DNA from: Chloroflexota bacterium
GTDB lineage: Bacteria; Chloroflexota; Dehalococcoidia; Lucifugimonadales; Lucifugimonadaceae
Length of the DNA stretch: 64,000 nucleotides
Reading direction: 5' to 3'
Assembly: GCA_018650845.1 (NCBI GenBank)
Contig: JABIFF010000016.1
Coordinates: 62,001 to 126,000, forward strand
Position 1 is the first letter of the stretch. Each line of letters opens with the position of its first letter. The notes under the pieces were generated by a model, which searched no databases, was not told the origin of the DNA, and saw only the letters and a list, made by a program, of their open reading frames with translations. Made by a program: the position numbers and the translations under genes. Of this stretch, positions 63,943-64,000 are shown one piece after another.

Positions 63943-64000
63943 TTAAGTGAGTGCTGTGACTAGGTTTTCTAGAACGATTGCAACGCCGTGATCGTTGTTG
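63943..64000 (-). CDS. C-terminal end of a probable HAD (Cof-type) hydrolase, cut by window edge
   Basis: Only the last 18 codons lie in the window, reading NNDHGVAIVLENLVTALT then TAA at 63943-63945. The ndHGVAxxLE pattern is the usual C-terminus of Cof-type HAD-IIB phosphatases. The stop directly abuts the MFS start. The identification rests on this tail only. Confidence 0.5.
   Translation of the reverse strand, partial: NNDHGVAIVLENLVTALT

Overview
The window looks like chromosome from a free-living, probably marine, member of the Chloroflexota, most likely the SAR202/Dehalococcoidia side. This is an inference: GC is near 50 percent, GTG and TTG starts are common, Shine-Dalgarno sites are often weak, and house-keeping genes are mixed with enolase-superfamily, HpcH/HpaI, UxuA-like, SDR and DHDPS-like catabolic genes, a profile typical of SAR202 genomes. 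No marker phylogeny could be run. I saw no insertion sequence, phage or CRISPR array.

Layout. 1-7030: a sensor kinase cut by the left edge, an HpcH/HpaI aldolase, a UxuA-like dehydratase, and a large PAS-GAF histidine kinase broken by an in-frame TAA. 7086-11627: tRNA-Ser(UGA), a small membrane protein, mutM and polA. 11778-14175: an arsenic-type module of PadR regulator, arsM and an arsM paralog that has lost the arsenic-binding cysteines. 14450-18248: two APH-fold kinases, a coiled-coil protein, coaD and rsmD. 18564-21882: a large LuxR-type ATPase regulator and a small membrane protein. 22118-25012: lysS and serS. 25041-32049, all minus: ligA, two unrecognised ORFs, pth and a lipoprotein metalloprotease. 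32307-36363: a DUF1015 protein, two thioredoxin-fold lipoproteins and a class V aminotransferase. 36779-41732, minus: trpA, aroH, a DAHP synthase, ribF and tyrS. 41797-45458: CPBP protease, MBL hydrolase and ftsH. 45713-47144: infC-rpmI-rplT. 47141-51627: alpha/beta hydrolase, ctaB, ctaA, sortase and a zinc-ribbon protein. 51802-54948: tsaD and two conserved proteins. 55054-63942: a catabolic island (HpcH/HpaI aldolase, two mandelate-racemase/enolase proteins, metallophosphoesterase, SDR, DHDPS-like protein, LmbE deacetylase, MFS transporter). The right edge cuts a probable HAD hydrolase.

The strongest unusual signal is at 34283-35122. Two apparent ORFs form one thioredoxin-fold lipoprotein interrupted by an in-frame TGA exactly at the first redox position of a CxxC-type motif, giving U-T-F-C. 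A hairpin of SECIS type follows the TGA. This is best read as a selenocysteine-containing, surface-anchored redoxin. The next gene is a paralogous lipoprotein with neither Sec nor Cys at these positions.

Other points: infC appears to start at AUA behind an ideal Shine-Dalgarno sequence; the PadR promoter carries a nested dyad that fits an autoregulatory operator; four copies of a roughly 160-bp palindromic element (TGTCATTGCGAGGAG type) lie in intergenic gaps; one long ORF has no ATG/GTG/TTG start and overlaps its upstream neighbour as CTGA; and several enzymes lack family-defining catalytic residues.
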